Below are positions 1-10,425 of a stretch of 64,000 nt of DNA, one piece after another. The stretch comes from Cristatella mucedo (lineage: Eukaryota > Bryozoa > Phylactolaemata > Cristatellidae), in the NCBI GenBank assembly GCA_009760855.2, contig WPIO01000007.1, forward strand, positions 11,335,001 through 11,399,000, read 5' to 3'. Made by a program: the position numbers and the translations under genes. Position 1 is the stretch's first letter; each line of letters opens with the position of its first letter. The notes beneath the pieces are model-generated. The model worked only from the letters and a program-made list of their open reading frames with translations, searched no databases and was not told the DNA's origin.

Positions 1-574
1 AAGCATTGACACGCAACTTAACGGTCTTTCTTGACGTGACTGTGACTTACGATGGGGGCTAGAGGGTCCTACTTTTTATTTAGTGCTACCCTTCTCATTC
101 AGTGACCGGGGGCGCGATAAGCCTCTACAATCCTGGCTAAAGCAATTCCAGTGTTTGCCCTTTTTAGAATCAGCTACTAAACCTCGGAAGCAAAGACGCA
201 CTCTACGAATATTATCTGTAGTTGCAAATGTTCTAGGGAAGTCAAAATACAGCCATGCCTCTGCGGTTTCCTCTAGCCTTGCGCTGTCCCACCAACGAAT
301 TGGCCACCAATATATTTTCGACCATCGGCACAATTCTTTCCTTCGTACAGTACTCGAAAATCGGGGCTGCTGTTGACGGCATTTGTTTTAAATATTTACA
401 AATAATACTGCGAGCCTTTGTAGGCGCTAACTGTTATTATTACTTCCTGATTCATTTAGCCAAAACAGTGGGACTGCATCTACAAGGCCTCTGGCTAGCA
501 GTCACTCAGCTGTAAGTCCCAGTAACCGATGGGCTGATGTGTGAATTCTGAAGGAAGTGCTCTCTTGTGCTCTC
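1..574. other. No recognised gene
   Basis: I see no conserved protein, RNA gene or repeat family here. Several frames are open for 85-97 codons on both strands but none resembles a known domain and they overlap one another. Confidence 0.5.
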
Positions 575-902
575 GGCTTAAACTCGTACTAACCTCAAAG
601 CTCGTAACCTTAGAAATTCGTAACCTTAAAACTCGTACTAACCTCAAATCTTTTGGAGATCGTGGCTTTAGTTGGTATTCTCCAAAAGCCTGGAACTCAC
701 TCCCAACTGACGTCACGACGTCCCCTGACTTGATGACATTCAAACGGAAGCTAAAACGCACCTGTTCCCCACGGTTTTGGTCGGGCCGTGTGAATCATCC
801 TTGGCGGGCTTCACACGCTTCTTTTAAATCGCATGTAAAGTGCCTCGTAAGAGATTCAGCTCTCTTTGTGCGCTATACAAATGTCTTGTCATTATTAGGC
901 GT
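575..902 (+). mobile_element. LINE Family A (L2/CR1-like) 3' fragment
   Basis: The plus strand encodes the C-terminal end of the Family A reverse-transcriptase ORF, with the recurring pattern LKSFGDRGFSWYSPKAWNSLP followed by TSPDLMTFKRKLK. It continues into a 3' UTR whose hairpin (gtgcctcgtaagagattcag ... gtgcgctatacaaatg, about 840-885) precedes a short ATTATT tail near 890-900. The same C-terminus and hairpin recur in many copies in the window. It is 5'-truncated and was never a complete gene at this locus. A 20-bp exact direct repeat (580-599 and 629-648) at its 5' side is a local duplication. L2/CR1 elements typically leave such 5'-truncated copies. Confidence 0.85.
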
Positions 903-1552
903 ATTATTTTTAGGGTGTCAACAACCATGAACGGTCGATTTTTGCGAATACAAGGTCAATGTAAGCAGCGATCTTGCTATGAAAAACGTGGATAATCGTG
1001 CACGCGAATCAACCGCTACTGAGTAAGCCTATAACTTTTTAAAGCCGTCAACGTTACCAGCAGTAAGCAATGGGATAAGAACAAATGATAATTTTCTTAC
1101 TTCCTCGGACATGCTCCATCGATTTTATTCCCATGCCAGGAAATAAGTTAAATAATTCACCACCCGATTGGGGTCCAGTTCTCCCCTCAGTAAAATCAGC
1201 ACGTCTTCCCAGCCTCTCGCATCAAACCCCTCACGCTGGCAGCCTCTCGTCCGAATGAACAATCTACCGCCAATACAATTTGAAATAATTCACAGCCCAA
1301 GACATTCCAACTTCAATAAAAAACGCGTAAATAAGTGACCCTAATAATTAACCTAAAACTCCTTTTCAAGATATCGGTACAAATGAAGTAAGTTGAGCCA
1401 TTTGATGCTCTCTGGACACTTGATTGCCCTTCGAAGGTCCTTGCGTTTGATTTAAAATTGTGACGGAAGCGGATGCGAAGTGACTTTCTATATTCAAATA
1501 ATTCTGGTCATGCTTGAATACGTACTGGTAAACTGTAAGTAATTGAGGTTCA
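903..1552. other. No recognised gene
   Basis: AT-leaning unique-looking sequence. I see no conserved coding, RNA or repeat signal. Confidence 0.5.
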
Positions 1553-2625
1553 CGGAATAGAATATCACTTTTATGCTGACGATAAGCAGTTGTATCAGTC
1601 TTTAAAACCTTCGTAATCGGCAGCAGTGACTTATAAACTGAATTTTTGCCTTGCCGACATTTAATCCTGGATGTCGGCCAATTCCCGTAAACTAAACGAT
1701 GATAAAACTGAATTGCTGCTCACAGGACATCCTAAGCCTGTGGCTGGAATGCAAGGCTTTGCTCTTCTAATAGGCGATGCTGTTGTGCGACCATCACCAC
1801 GTGCTGGAAATTTATGTGTCGTTTTCGATAGCTACCTAAACTTTAAAAGCTTCATTCAGAAGACTGCTTCTACAGTTAGCTGTAACGTCCGATTCCTATC
1901 CAAGATTAGAAGCTGTCTTCCATAGTGGCTTGCAAAAAGTTTAACTAGCTCCTTAGTTCGGTCTCGGCTTGATTATTGTAATTCCCTTTTGGTTGAGCCA
2001 CCAAAGAAAGCACATAGGCCACTGCAGCTGGCTATGAATATGGCTGCAAGACTAGTCTTCAAGTCCCACAGGTTTGACCACATATATCCTTTGCTAAAAG
2101 AGCTTAGATGGCTGCCGGTTGATCAACGGATACAGAGCAAAGTTCTTACGCTGACCCACAAGGCCCGCCATGGCTTGAATTCTCCATAGCTATCTGAACT
2201 GCTGCACCAGTTCCAGCCGCAACGTGCCCTCAGGTCCTGTGTGGACAATCAATTAGCTGTTCCATTCCTCCGCTTGAAGACCGTTGGCGACAGAAGCTTT
2301 TGCTCTGCAGGTCCTAGACTGTGGAATACGCTTCCACAATTCTTACGCAACGACAACTACTCTTTTGCTGCCGACTATGGCTCATCCTTTTCAGCGGTCG
2401 TGAGCAGCTACTTCCAAGCTACTCAGCACCTCAACTGCTCTCCTGACTGCTATGCTTCCCACTTTTTCTTTTTTTGCGTGAGACGAAGTCTGCTGGCTAC
2501 CGAATGCGTATCGAAAGCCGCTTTTAGGCTGTGAGTGCACTCTACAAAACTCTCCTGCGTAACACTCACATAGTCGTTTTGGCTTTGTGGAGTTACAGAC
2601 GGAGATACATGTATGTATGTATGAA
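1553..2625 (+). mobile_element. LINE Family B (L2/CR1-like), 5'-truncated RT C-terminal half
   Basis: The homology to the best Family B copy (57742-60600) starts just upstream of the reverse-transcriptase motif C, here FYADDKQLY (about 1566-1592), and runs through the thumb and C-terminal region (SANSRKLNDDKTELLLTGHP at 1671; NMAARLVFKSHRFDHIYPLLKELRWLP about 2034-2120; LKTVGDRSFCSAGPRLWNTLP about 2270-2330). It ends in the 3' UTR hairpin (cacatagtc ... ggctttgtg, about 2567-2590), then gagatacatgtatgtatg. The frame is broken by stops at 1923 and 2187 and by shifts, so it is a pseudogene. The tail has changed from ATTAC repeats to (ATGT)n. Confidence 0.92.
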
Positions 2626-4059
2626 CGGGTACATGTATGTCAGCTAGACTGAGTTGTGAGTCTTTCTCTCTGAAACTTGAGACCGACTTACCTCCGATGG
2701 GGATTGTTTATCAATCAGCGTTATTGATTCGTCAGGCTGACATGCACAGGCTTCGCAGAAAAGCTGACTAGTCGTTCTGGCTGATCGCATACTGCCTCTG
2801 CTTGGACCTGTGAGGTGGCATATTTAAACCGGGGTGTGGACTTGTACTGAGCTCTGAGCTAATTCAAGATGCTTATCTGCGGATTAGCTTACGGAGTACT
2901 ATCCCCACGAGCAATGCAGGCGGATTCTTTCATTCCGATCCCATTGTGCAGCATACCATAGTTCAATGCTTGAAGTTAAAGCTCTACAATACCTAATGTA
3001 AATCAATGCAGCAGTTTTTTTATTCGGTTAACCTCGGACGACAGTCTCGCTGCCTGCGGTGAGACCACTAGCCACTCATAAAGTACAGGATTGACGGGTT
3101 CAGCTGCCATTTATGTGACCAATCCATATTCTTCAGAAACTTATTGGATCCTCAATCATGACTAAACCATGGTGGGTAGTCTTGCTCTAAAACTCACGTA
3201 TGATCGTAAATTCTGCAGATGGCTAGGCAAGTGAAAACTGTGGCTTAGAATAAAAGATGAAGATAACATTCTGATGACTGCGTTTAAAATATAATAACTC
3301 TGAGAGTGCTTAATCTTACGCTTCAAATGTACAAATATTTGAAAACGTAATGCAGACTAGACGACTAAAAATCTGATATTTACGAAAAGCATGTTGTAAA
3401 CCAAAAATTTTCAAGACCTCATTCTAAAGATTGGTTCAAATAATATCACTCTAGCAACGTCTGCCCATAGTCTGTACGTGCTGTTCTAAGAACAACTTTT
3501 CGTTGCATAAGCTCATTCCCTTCACTGTCAAGTCGGCCACTTTCAGCTGAGGAATGTTACCAACATTTGGGCATGTTAATGCAAAAGTGCTGCTGTCAAA
3601 CTAGCTCAAGCTTTTAGTGAAATTCCTCAAAGATTACTTAAATTCCCATTATTAAAGAATTCCGGCCTCTGCCTGTAGTCGCTTACAAATGGGGCAAAGC
3701 TCAATAGCATGTCCGGTCTGTCGTCAATGATGAAGATGCTATATCGAATCCTTTCCGTATGAGCTTCAATGGCTTCTTATAAAATTCAACTAAGTAAATG
3801 CTATAAATACAGGAAACTGTTCGCGCAGACCTACTTCAGCAATACATTAAGTATTTAATATTAATAAAAATAGTAGTACTAATGCGCTTTTTTGCACAGC
3901 ACCATAGACTAACCAAATCTCTATCCATGCGCTGTATCACTGGCAGCGATAGAGAAAACAACCAAGGGTTTACGACAAGCATTTCGTTAAGACAAATCGT
4001 TTAGATTACGACAGGAAAATCGCTTAGACATCGCCAGAAAAGCTCACACGAAGACACCG
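2626..4059. other. No recognised gene
   Basis: About 1.4 kb of AT-rich sequence between two Family B insertions. No open frame of note and no repeat family I recognise. Confidence 0.5.
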
Positions 4060-5000
4060 TGTGAAGTGATGGCCAGTTGTTGAGGCAGTCTGTCTTCTTA
4101 ACGAAGTTTTCAAAATTTCAGCGGCTGTCGAAGTCGACACTTAAATTCCGAGCACAAGACTGCAGTCGCACAACAGCGCTAAGTATTAGAAGACAAAATT
4201 CATCTACTCTAGCCACACGTTTAGGCTGTCCTATTAGTACCAGTTTTGCTTTACCGTTGTTTAGGTTAAGGAAATTGGCCGACATCTAAGATCAATTGTC
4301 TGTATATCAAGCATTCAGTTTATCGGTCGCTGTAGCAGATTACGACGGTTGTATTCAAAAAATGTAGCCGAGCATCATCAGCATAAAAGTGAAAGTGAAA
4401 GCCAATTCCATGGACCCGAATCACTTTCCCCAGAGGTTCAGTATAAATGGAGAACAGCAAAGGACAGAGGACGGACCCTTGTGGGACTCCACAGGTGACT
4501 GTTCTGGTGGATGTGACCTGACCCCCACACAACACGGATTAACATGGCCGGCCAAGTACGCAGTGCCTGGTCTGCTGACCGATCGTTGCTCTCAATCATT
4601 CAAGTAGGATATATATCATGATAAATGGAGTCGAAGGCTGCTGATAGATCCAGCAGGGCTAGGAAGTGACATTCGCGTCATCGCTGCTGCACAGGATGTC
4701 TCCTGCTACATGTAGAGCAGTTTCAGTGGAGTGTTGTCGCTTGAATCACAACTGAAATTTTTCTACATTATATTCTTTTCAACGTGTGCTAATAGCCAGT
4801 TAGCGACAGTTTTCAAGAGTCTCCGACAAAAATATGAAGGAAAACTGGGAGATAGTTTGCAAGGACCCCTGAATCTAATCCAGGCTTTTTAAGTATTGGT
4901 CTAACGATAGCCGATTTAGAGGACATAAGTACAACCCCTTTTTCCAGAGAAGGGTTACAAATCTCGGTTATGGCTGAGCTAAGTTGGTCTGCCACTGCAG
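4060..5000 (-). mobile_element. LINE Family B RT fragment, joined in tandem to the next copy
   Basis: On the minus strand, from high to low coordinate, this encodes ADQLSSAITEIC ... SAIVRPILKKPGLD (4995-4813), then the RT palm including the GVPQGSVLCPLLFSIYTEPLG stretch and FYADDARLHF (4535-4320), and ends within the thumb region near 4060. It lacks the Family B 3' end, so it is truncated at both ends. Its 5' edge is fused directly, in the same orientation, to the C-terminal part of another Family B copy near 5000. Frameshifts and stops make it a pseudogene. The motif C aspartates are still readable. Confidence 0.9.
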
Positions 5001-6464
5001 CTAGTTTATTGATACAGGACCTAAGTGTACGAGGAGGCTGATACTGGTGCAGCAGTTCAGCTAGGTATGGAGAGTCAAGCCGTGGCGGGCCTTGTGGGTC
5101 AGCATAAGAACTTTGCTCTGTATCCGTTGATCAACCGGCAGTCATCCTTGCTTCTTTAGCAAAAAAGACACGTGGTCAAACCGGTGGGACTTGAAGACTA
5201 GCCTTGCAGCCATATTCATAGCCATTTGCCGTGGCCCTAGTGGCTTTTTTCGGTAGCCCAGCGAAAGGGAATTGCAATAATCAAGCCAAGACAGAACTAA
5301 GGAGGTAGTTAAATTTTTTGAAAGCCACTGAGGAAGACAGGTCCTTATCTTAGATAAGGATCGGACGTGATGGCTAGCTGTAGATGCAGTCTTCTGAATG
5401 AAGCTTTAAAGTTTAGGTAGCTTTCAAAAACGACACCTAAATTTCGAGCACGTGGTGATGGTCGCACAACAGCATCGCCTATTAGAAGAGCAAAACCTTT
5501 TAATCCAGCCACACGCTTGTGGCGTCCCATGATAAGCAATTCATTTTTATCGTCATTTAGTTTCAAGAAGTTTTCCGACATCCAGGATTAAATGTCAGCA
5601 AGGCAAGCATTCAGTTTATTAGTTGCTGCAGCAAATTTGGACGGTTTGAAAGACAAATACATCTGAGTATCGTCAGCATAAAATTGATATACTATTCCAT
5701 GACCCTTAATAACTTTTTCAGAGGTTGAGTATAAATGGGGAACAGCAAGAGACCGAGGACGGACTCTTGAGGGACTCCATAGGTGACCCGTCTCGTGGGT
5801 GAGACCTGACCCCCACACGATACGGATTGAACACCATCAGACAAGTACGATTTAAACCACACCAGTGCCTCGTCTGGCAGACCGATTGCTGTTCTCAGTT
5901 GTTCAAGTAGGACATCAGGATCAATGGTGTCGAAGGCAGCTGATAGATCTAGCAGAGCTATTGGAGTGACATTCCCGTCATCGTTGCCGCATAGAATGTC
6001 ATTGTTAACAAGGAAGAGAGCAGTTTCATTGGATTGCTGCCTCTTGAACCCCAATAGAAATTTTTCTGACATTTCATTCTTTTCAATATGTGCAACCAGC
6101 TGCTTAGCGACTATCTTTCAATAATCTTTGACGGCTTTTTAAGTATCGGTCTAACGATTGCCGATTTGAAGGACTTGGGTACGACCCCTTTTTCCGAAGA
6201 AGCATTAACAATTTCGGTTATGGCAGGGCTAAGTTGGCCTGCCCGTAAAGACCACAGCGATTTTGGTATTCGGTCTTCAGGAGACGAGCTCTTTTTACTA
6301 GACGTTTTTAAGGTAGCTACATCGCATGCAGAAACCTCGGAAAATTATTTAAAGAAGGTCAAAGGTTATGATTCTACAATTGCTTTACTCGGAAGGGGCT
6401 CAATGGAGGGGCGAATTTGCGAAATTTATTTTAGTAAAGAAGGCTGAAAAAGTTTTGGCTGAGC

Positions 6465-6648
6465 CGCTAATATACCATCTGATTTCAAAGCCTCTTTTTT
6501 ATAGCGACAGAAGAGCCTTGACGGCTATCACCACCGCTTTCAGTGGCAATAAAGGATCACCCAACGTAGGATTCGAACTCACGACCACGGGACCGAGGTC
6601 GTAAAAAGCAACCGCCCTACCCAGTGTGCCGTTACGGCTCGCTAATAT
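6465..6648 (-). mobile_element. SINE1 copy with 9-bp target-site duplication
   Basis: A tRNA-derived short element lies on the minus strand with body 6474-6639. Its head reads ggcacactgggtagggcgg, like a tRNA D-arm/A box, and contains a B box gagttcgaatcc (minus strand, about 6568-6579). The 3' part carries an AGCC-gtcaa-GGCT hairpin. The target duplication CGCTAATAT is perfect at 6465-6473 and 6640-6648, and removing one copy plus the body restores Family B sequence across the junction. This is the cleanest insertion boundary in the window and defines the family. Confidence 0.93.
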
Positions 6649-7159
6649 CTGGGAGTCAGACCTCTCAGCATTGACCAGTAACTTGTTTGCTGTCTTATAA
6701 ATTTGTTTTGGCTATGATTGACTGGAATTTAGTTTTCGAGTGAAAAAAGGCCTGACTTTTATAAGCTTCCGGGTGTAAACTCGAAGGAAGTCTTTAAAAT
6801 AGACTAGATCTGCATCAGACCCCGATTTCTTAAAACGACTTTTAAGACTGCGACCGGGTGCATCTTTAGATGTTTTTCTGTAAATTGAAATGAATCTCCA
6901 CGACTCTGTACACGGATAGAATGAACGGGAGCATGCTTGTCAAGAGCACTCATATGTGTCATGTTCACTGCATCAGTAAAGGTATCGAGGCTGTGGGTTG
7001 AGTCTGGGTGCAGATCAAGATTGCGAAAGCTTGTCTACGTCAATGCTTTTTAAGTGTCGCTGGACAATTTTGGCATTACCCTGTACGTACAACGGAGCAG
7101 AAACATTAAACGAGACCGAACGATGATCCTAGAGGGTCAGCGGGCACTCGGCAAGGTCA

Positions 7160-7211
7160 AGAGGGAAGACATCCTTAGTGATCACGAGATCACTAAGGAT
7201 GTCTTCCCTCT
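7160..7211. repeat. 24-bp-arm palindrome inside Family B
   Basis: Arms 7160-7183 and 7188-7211 are perfectly complementary, separated by the 4-nt loop ACGA. The right arm resembles the normal Family B sequence (ITKDVL coding, compare 58136-58155). The left arm is an inverted copy of it that replaces native sequence, so this is a local fold-back duplication rather than an ancestral element feature. Confidence 0.97.
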
Positions 7212-8289
7212 ATTCCCTATATGGCCACCGACGTGGGTGGTATGATTAACGTGCTGGACCAAACCAAGATTCTCCAGACAGTCAAGAAATGAGCGGACCT
7301 GTCTGTTGCTAGGGTTGTCAACGTGAATATTGAAGTATCCTGCAATCAGTAACTGCCAGTCACACACAAATATTTTAGCGAGGAACTCTGTAAACTCCTC
7401 TATAAACAAGTTTAGACAGCCAGAAGGAGGCCGGTATATCACAACAGTGAGAGGCATTGTCTGATGAAGACCTGATTGCAACCGATTCAAACGATGGCCC
7501 ATGCGAAAAACTGCACATCTATAGCCAAACGATTGGCAAACAACAATTGCAACCCCGCCACCAACCTTGTCAGAACGCATGGACTGATAGAATGAGAACC
7601 CGGGTGGAGTGGTCTCAGAAATACAGCTACTGGAACAAGGCTTCATCCAAGTTTCGGTAAGCAGAAATGCATCTAGCTTCTCCTGGATCACCTGATCGCG
7701 GATAAGTAACCCCATGGTTTTTAGCGAGCGGACATTTATTAGGCGGAATTTAAGAGGCTGTCTAATAACTGGGCGACGGCGATAAAGTGGCTTGTATTCA
7801 CGTAAGCGTGTATCCGGCCCGGCGTACGCGGGCTCTTCGAATTTGAATTGAACCTTAGTAACGGCCGCCGGTAGACGTTTCACAACGTGTTGAGGCACGG
7901 CAGGTGAGCTACTACAGCAACGAGTGCTATCCAGCACTTCGAATTTACGGGTCTCGGGTTTGATAGCCGAGCTGTTGATAGGGATGCAGGGAGGTTCTCG
8001 CTGACCCGCCGATAAAGGCCCATGGAGTACAAAACCCACCGGAGAAAGCCCGCCGGTAGGTTTAGACTGACGGCGACATTGCGCCTTATGCTAAGCAGGT
8101 CCTGTTTTGTGTAGCATATCCGAGGACAGCTCATAAATAGTCACAGCGAAGATAGCAGCGGAATACCCGAAGGTATCACGGAGGAATCAGGTAAAGGTCC
8201 ACACCACGCTAGGAGTCGCCCGAGGCAGCTCTCTAACGAGGGGAGGATCTCCATTAGACCAAGGATTCTTATAGGCGTTCAAGCCCACG

Positions 8290-9065
8290 CTTAACAGTCC
8301 AAATCTTTTGATGTTTTTTTGTAAATTGAAAAGAGTCTCCGCGACTCTGTACATGGGCAGAATGTATGGGGGTATGCTCGTCAAGAGCACTCGTAAGTGT
8401 CGTGTTCGCTGCATCAGTGAGGATATCGAGGCTGTCGGTCGAGTCTGAGTGCTAATCTAGAAGACCTGCCTCGCAGAGAGATTTCAAAATTTATTCGGGT
8501 CAATGCTTTTTAAGTTGCTTCGCTGAAAAAACTCAACGTTACCCTGCACGTAAAACTAAAAAGGAACAGTAAACGAGACTGAACACTGATCCGAGATGGT
8601 CAGCGGGCAAAGAGTAATGTTAGTGGGGCAGACATCCTTAGTGAAAACGAGATGCAGGATAAGGCCACAGACGTGAGTAGTATAATTAATGTGTTGGACC
8701 GAGCCGACGTTTTCCCAACAGTCAAGAAATGAGAAGACCTGGCTGTTACTGGTATTGCCAATGTGAATGTGAAGTCTCCTGCAATCAGTAACGGCCTGTC
8801 GCACCCAAATATTTTAGTGTGGAACCCTGAAAAAATCCTACATAAATAAGGTTAGACTTCCAGAAGGTTGGTAGATCACAACGGTGAGAGGCATGGTCTT
8901 TGATGAATACGTGATTGCAACTGATTCAAATGATGGCCAACGTGAAAAACCGAAGGTCTTATAGTCAAAGGATTCACGTACAACAATAGCAAACCCGAAA
9001 CTCGTCTTGTCAGATCGCACGGACTGAAGAATGAGAACCGGGAGGGGTGGTATTTGAGATATGGA
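8290..9065 (-). mobile_element. LINE Family B endonuclease fragment
   Basis: Minus-strand homology to the Family B AP-endonuclease and linker, from about 9060 (LQSVRSDKTSFGFAIVVRESFDY) through PLTVVIYQPSGS, the LLIAGDF region (about 8790-8770) and CPLTISDQCSVSFTVPF (8607-8556) down to about 8290. It preserves the SDQ endonuclease motif that is interrupted by a stop in the 57.7-kb copy. It is truncated at both ends, has many frameshifts, and lies upstream of and in the same orientation as the 5001-8170 copy. Confidence 0.88.
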
Positions 9066-9118
9066 GTGCGACAGGGATCTGTGCATGGTCCACTTCCTTT
9101 TGAAAATTTCCACCTTTT

Positions 9119-9140
9119 CTCTCTCTCTCTCTCTCTTTCT
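9119..9140 (+). repeat. Short (CT)n microsatellite
   Basis: About nine CT units followed by ttct, at the edge of the Family B fragment. Confidence 0.95.
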
Positions 9141-9414
9141 ACCTCTTGGCGAGGTAATCACCAAGTACAAACAAGGATTTTTTTATGCAGATAACGTGTA
9201 AAACATTGAACTTTAATTCTCTTTCACCTTAAATTGCTGAAATTTGCGTTTGAATGACAGCAACATTAAATGTTGATAGAAAGTGAGTACTTGTAGTAAT
9301 TATGGGCATTATAGTTACTTGGAAATTAGAAAGCATAATTCTAAAATGGTTCTCGGCCTCCGGATATTTTGTAGCAAGTGAGCGAAGTCTAGGGGCTTTG
9401 TTCCAGTATGACCA

Positions 9415-10090
9415 CGTCAGCGCCGCAGGCAAGTGGGCCTACTTTCAGCTATGCACCGTCAAGTAAATTTAAGTCTGCTTAGATAACGATGCCACAGCCC
9501 TGTTATTCCAGTCCGTTCATTTGTGATGTCCTGCCTAGACTTCTGCATTTCACTACTGGCTGACTAATAAGACCCTCGCAGGTGGTGAAAAACTGTACAG
9601 CTAGGCCTGTCGTTCATGAACATTGCAGCAGCCACATTTAGCTTTCCCCGACTTAAATTGGCTTCTCATCGAGCTAATTCTTAACTTCAAGGTTGAGTCA
9701 CTCGCTTTTAGGCTCGCTTCACTCTCTTACTCCAGAATACCTAGGTGAAGTACGTCCCGCTCCGGATCCTCCATACCATAGTACTCGCTCATCTGAATTC
9801 GGCCGTCCAGCGGTGCTTCATAATAATCGAACTTTCTCGGATGCCGCGCTTTCAGGTCGCATGCTCCTAAAGCCTGGAACTCACTCCCGACTGACGTCAC
9901 GACATCCACTGACTAGATGACGTTTAAAAAAAACTGATTGCTAGAAATGCACCCATTCCTCCATGCATTTGCTGCCTCCTTGTAAATTGTTCTCAATGTA
10001 CCTATGCTTGCTGAAGCTGTGTACATTACCGATAATCATATCGCCACACTTTCCTTCTAGCACATGTTAAGTGCTTAGAAAGATAGGTAA
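9415..10090 (+). mobile_element. LINE Family A 3' portion, highly diverged
   Basis: Plus-strand traces of Family A include gcctactttcagctatg (TYFQLH region, about 9438), the gtctgccagc-like LQLVQNS region, then AWNSLP coding near 9872-9895 (aagcctggaactcactcccg) and a 3' UTR with aagtgcttagaaagatagg near 10069-10087. The (ATT)n tail is absent. No frame survives. Divergence is far greater than in the 54.1- or 29.3-kb copies, so it is an old insertion. Confidence 0.75.
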
Positions 10091-10254
10091 GTTCCTTGTG
10101 TGTGGAATACCTATGTATTGTTATCTCCTCACTAAAGTCTCCTCCATCTCCGTATCCATGATGCCCAATTACTTGACGAGGAATGTACTTCATTGCAGCA
10201 ATTCATGTGAGGAGTTAGGTGCATAGATGATCAAGTTGACGGCAGGAGAGCTAA

Positions 10255-10425
10255 CATCTCCCGGGTCGTAGCTTTGGGGTAAGAGGCTCGCATTTCATGA
10301 CCCAGGTCATGGGTTCGAGTTCTGCAGCAGCAATAATTTACTTCTCACTGCAAATTAGGTGATAGCCACCAAGGCTCTTCTGCTTCTAGATAAATGAGGC
10401 TTTTTATCAACTAACCGTTACTTTA
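10255..10425 (+). mobile_element. SINE1 copy
   Basis: Plus-strand SINE1. The head has tcgtagctttggggtaagag, the B box is gggttcgagttctg (about 10312-10325), the hairpin is AGCC-accaa-GGCT (about 10365-10377), and the tail is ttttatcaactaac. No clean target duplication is visible. Confidence 0.85.

Larger units (their letters stand above)
5001..8170 (-). mobile_element. LINE Family B, long 3'-truncated copy interrupted by a SINE
   Basis: Reading the minus strand from about 8170 downwards: an ORF N-terminus (MSCPRICYTKQDLLSIRRN from 8134), an AP-endonuclease domain (LINVRSLK, LLTETWM, VIYRPPSG, about 7800-7380), the linker, the RT fingers and palm (6290-5600, with LLDLSAAFDTIDPDVLLEQL, GVPQESVLGLLLF, QFYADDTQMY) and the thumb down to about 5005. 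The RNA-binding and 3' UTR end is missing. A SINE1 copy (6474-6639) splits it and is flanked by a 9-bp target duplication. Oddities: the endonuclease GDFN motif reads GYFN, losing a catalytic Asp; a fold-back palindrome at 7160-7211 disrupts the frame; there are several frameshifts. The sequence 8135-8280 is a plausible 5' UTR but I cannot prove it. Confidence 0.9.

Noticed and set aside
5345-5375. Small hairpin ccttatct-t-agataagg as a regulatory site
   Set aside because: It lies within Family B coding and differs from the element consensus by a few substitutions; 8-bp arms are weak.
6474-6639. Functional tRNA gene
   Set aside because: Although A and B boxes are visible, no cloverleaf with paired acceptor stem can be formed, and the same sequence recurs as a SINE family.
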